Source of the DNA: Neelides folsomi | Lineage: Eukaryota > Arthropoda > Collembola > Neelipleona > Neelidae | DNA length: 41,694 bases | Assembly: GCA_034687125.1 (NCBI GenBank) | Contig: JAQGBZ010000485.1 | Coordinates: 1 to 41,694 of the forward strand | Reading direction: 5' to 3' | Shown here: positions 39,201 to 41,694 of the stretch, piece by piece | Layout: the number at the start of each line of letters is the position of its first letter | Numbering within the stretch: the stretch's first letter is position 1 | Position numbers and translations under genes: made by a program | The notes under the pieces: generated by a model | What the model saw: only the letters and a program-made list of their open reading frames with translations | Told to the model about the DNA's origin: nothing | The model's database searches: none

Positions 39201-39820
39201 CAGAAAAACCCCAATCTCGTTTAGTGAATTCTGCAAAGAAACAAGGTCAAGTTGATATTTTAACTTCTGAATGGCTCACTGAATGTGTGAAAAATCACAA
39301 GTTTATTTTGCCATCGCCGCCACATTTCCTTTTTATGTGCCAAAAAAGCAAGGAAAGTCGGAAGTTTGATGATTTTGGGGATTCGTTGACGGAAAAGTTG
39401 TTGGATTTACCTGCAATTAAAAAAATGGTGGAAAAAGTTATAACTGACGTTCTGCCAAATGAACCTGAACCAAATGCTGAAGAAATTAAAGAACTGAAAA
39501 GGAAAATGGACCAGGAATTATTTCCAAGTCCGGAGAAAAGAGAAAAATCAAGGAGAACTTCCTTCTTTGAAGGACTTTACATTGCGATGGTCGGATTTGG
39601 AGAAGACGAGGAATTTGAAAGAGGAAAAATCGAATTTTACAGAGGAGCTGTTGTGGGAATGGAAGATACGAAATTGACCCATGTGGTCATCAAAGATCAA
39701 ATTCCTAAAGATTGCAACTTGAAAGAGTTGAACTCCAAAATCCACATTGTGACCTTTTCATGGCTACAAAAGTCCTTAAAGAATAAAGTAATTGAGGATG
39801 AATACAAATACATCTTTTAA
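36221..39820 (+). CDS. LIG4: DNA ligase IV, six exons, complete
   Basis: Exons: 36221-36415, 36547-37059, 37208-37603, 37721-38080, 38249-38380, 38492-39820; all five introns are phase 0; 974 residues (human about 911). This ATP-dependent ligase seals double-strand breaks in non-homologous end joining, working with XRCC4 in the nucleus. Residues 1-235 are the DNA-binding domain (D-S-L-Y-P-L-I-R-T-F-L...). The adenylation motif is K-W-D-G-E-R near residue 311, with motif III I-I-D-G-E-M-M and motifs IV/V E-G-L-L-L-K-A-P and W-L-K-I-K-P-E-Y. The OB-fold follows (D-L-D-L-L-V-I-G-V-Y-Y). BRCT1 lies at about 727-815 and BRCT2 at about 889-974, ending at the stop. The charged linker between them is where XRCC4 binds. 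Extra length is in low-complexity stretches before the adenylation motif (D/E-rich) and before BRCT1 (Lys/Ser-rich). No lesion seen. Confidence 0.95.
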
Positions 39821-40410
39821 ATGTAACCTTCTGTGATATTTCTGTGATATTTTATAAGTGATAGGTGATAGGATAACCAATAGGATAACTAATATAAAAG
39901 TTTAGCTTGTAGTGTATGTATACAAGTATTAATTTTAATTAATAATAGGTATTCCGCATATTAATTTGAATAGTTATGAATTTATGAATAAATGTTTATC
40001 ATATATTATGAACAAATTATTTTTAAATGATTTGAAATATTTATTAAACTAAAAAATATTTTGTAGTATTAATTTAAAAATATTTGAAAAGCTGTAAACA
40101 TTGTAGTAAACATAAGTTATGGAGTTATGATTAAATGGTTAAAATTGAGTGAATAAAATACATTTTACATTGATTGTCAGTTGATTCCTTTTCTTCATTT
40201 AACTTCTTCAACTTTTGATTTTTGTAGAAATTCGAAATGTGAGATCTTAAATGAATATAGAGATAACCCCTTAATGGAAACTATAAACAAAAACAATTTT
40301 TAATTACTCAATTCTCATAAAAATTAATAGAGTATTAAAGGATAGGTAATAAATCCATAATTGTAACCACACTTAATTAAAATCCCAACAAATGATTACG
40401 GGTAAATTAA
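39821..40410. other. AT-rich spacer downstream of ligase IV
   Basis: No gene seen. AATAAA at about 39988 is a possible polyadenylation signal for the ligase. Confidence 0.4.
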
Positions 40411-40419
40411 CCACTCACC

Positions 40420-40720
40420 ACACTTTAAAAGGTTTATCGTCTCAATGAATAGGCAAATGCCGGGTTAAATGATGTTTGCTTTTGAAATCTTTTGGGCAAA
40501 GCGGGCATTTGTAATTTCTTGTTTGACTATGAGTAATTCGAACATGGCAATTTAAGTCTCCAATTGTTTTAAACGATTTTTTTCATCCTTCAAAAGTACA
40601 GGGAATAAGAGGATTCGTATACCTTCTTTTATGAATACTGAGCAATCACATAGTGGCAAATCCCATTGAACAGATTTCACACAAGAAATATTTTGTGAAC
40701 TTGACCAATGTGGTGTTGTG
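40420..40720 (-). pseudogene. C2H2 zinc-finger relic
   Basis: One minus-strand frame reads three finger-like units in a row. The first is F-L-C-E-I-C-S-M-G-F...S-I-H. The second starts C-T-F-E-G-(stop)-K-K-S-F and ends H-V-R-I-T-H. The third is Y-K-C-P-L-C-P-K-D-F...H-L-T-R-H. A remnant of a linker (D-K-P-F-K) follows. The frame holds together over 80 codons, but TGA stops fall at 40646-40648, 40583-40585 (where the second Cys of a finger should be) and 40442-40444. Without neighbouring exons it cannot be assigned to a gene; it is a decayed copy or fragment of a C2H2 protein. Confidence 0.65.
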
Positions 40721-41392
40721 TGACTGGCCAAAAGATATGTAGGTGATAGGTTAATTGAATAGGGAGAATTGCAAAATATGGCGAATTTATTAATCGAAAT
40801 TAGGAAAGAGTTTTAGGGCTATTACGGGCGTAACTTAATACGCACAGTAATAGCCCCGGGTCCTTGAATCGAAGATGATATAAGGATTTAAATGATTCAA
40901 ATTAATAATTAATTTTCTTAATTAAAAAGCAATCACGTAATTAATGTATTTGAGAATATAATCTATTATGTAATAATGTATTTAATGTATATGCAAATAA
41001 TTGTGAATGAATAAATCTTAAACTTAATTGTCATTGTAATATAATAACTTTTTATTATAGTTAATAATAATAATTTTGAAAATACATCTAATTCATTTAA
41101 TTCAAGATTTAAAACAGGCAATTAAGGCAATTAAAATTAATTCAGTTAAGAAAAAATTTCTTTTATATATTTATCGAAAAAATATTACTAAAATTTAAGA
41201 TTACATAATTAATTCACGTAGGTAAGGTATTATGCGTAAAAATATAATAAATAATTCATAATGCAGTAAAATTAAAAATATTAAATTAATCTTGTATATG
41301 CACTACGTGTGCATAATCTTCATAATCTTTAAAGATTTTCACTTATGTATTTAAGATTTTAATTAAAGTGCATTTTGTGAACATTTAAAAAA
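40721..41392. other. AT-rich spacer
   Basis: Nothing recognised. The stretch 40800-40860 has a few CG-rich words (GGGCGTAAC, AGCCCCGGG) but no structure I can name. Confidence 0.4.
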
Positions 41393-41570
41393 ATGAGCAA
41401 GAAAACAGTTAAGAGAACCTCTTTATCTCTCAAAGAAAAATAAGCATTCTAGAAAAAGTAGATCAAAAAGTTAAAAGAAATGAAATATGCGTGCAGTACA
41501 ATATTGACAATTCAACAATATCAAAAATTGTGAAAAAAGGGTCGAATACGAATCTTCGTTTTCCAATTTG
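41393..41570 (+). pseudogene. N-terminal helix-turn-helix of a pogo/CENP-B-like transposase
   Basis: From ATG 41393, S-L-S-L-K-E-K in the first frame continues after a one-base shift (A run near 41437-41441) as K-I-S-I-L-E-K-V-D. It then continues through N-E-I-C-V-Q-Y-N-I-D-N-S-T-I-S-K-I-V-K-K-G, the pattern of the CENP-B N-terminal DNA-binding domain used by pogo/Tigger transposases. The frame stops shortly after (near 41570) and no catalytic domain follows before the window ends. A decayed, partial copy; it is the part missing from the pogo remnant at 2679-3580, but the two are 38 kb apart and not shown to be one family. Confidence 0.7.
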
Positions 41571-41694
41571 AATTCGGTGATAAATGTATTATAGATAAAT
41601 TGAGTCTTCCAATTTCTTCTATATTTATGACGAATCTGAATTTACTGATTTTAGAAAAATTCATAGATTGATGAAATTTGTAAAAATCTGTTTT

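Overview
The window is nuclear DNA of an animal, most likely an arthropod. It is AT-rich, and its genes are split by introns that are mostly short (about 60-120 nt), with clean GT/AG borders and conserved phases. Gene content points to a hexapod or close relative: a divergent ionotropic receptor (IR), a secreted GH1 beta-glucosidase and a BTB/PHR-type PHR domain. Two short TTAGG-like stretches match the ancestral arthropod telomere unit. A springtail would fit the compact introns and the GH1/IR/PHR mix, but this is inference. All exon models were made by hand from splice signals, reading frame and family motifs.

Layout. 0.3-1.1 kb: small PHR-domain gene (minus). 1.9-3.6 kb: candidate solo LTR, a perfect hairpin and a decayed pogo/Tigger transposase. 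3.95-6.6 kb: an IR whose seven recognisable exons still splice in phase but carry four in-frame stops and a one-base frameshift. 7.4-12.5 kb: seven-exon GH1 gene with all catalytic residues; its long introns hold several terminal-inverted-repeat (TIR) elements. 12.5-17.1 kb: gene-poor DNA with a large inverted repeat. 17.1-18.7 kb: WH1/EVH1 protein with a CRIB-like motif. 19.5-20.8 kb: hAT transposase relic. 21.1-23.7 kb: Mutator-like element with long TIRs, broken by one in-frame stop. 25.9-27.8 kb: secreted GlpQ-type glycerophosphodiester phosphodiesterase. 29.2-32.7 kb: ChaC-family gamma-glutamylcyclotransferase (minus), with a TIR element in its long first intron. 34.3-35.2 kb: non-autonomous TIR element. 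36.2-39.8 kb: DNA ligase IV, complete. 40.4-41.7 kb: C2H2 zinc-finger relic and the N-terminal helix-turn-helix of a pogo/CENP-B-like transposase.

The host genes do not form one pathway. They are ordinary housekeeping (ligase IV, ChaC), extracellular hydrolases (GH1, GDPD), a probable actin/Rho-linked adaptor and a dead chemoreceptor. What stands out is the density and variety of DNA transposon remains (Mutator, hAT, pogo and at least six anonymous TIR families), many of them inside introns. I see no sign of a new multi-gene system. The strongest leads are the nearly intact Mutator element, the decaying receptor and the unusual domain or tail features of the WH1-CRIB, GH1 and GDPD proteins.
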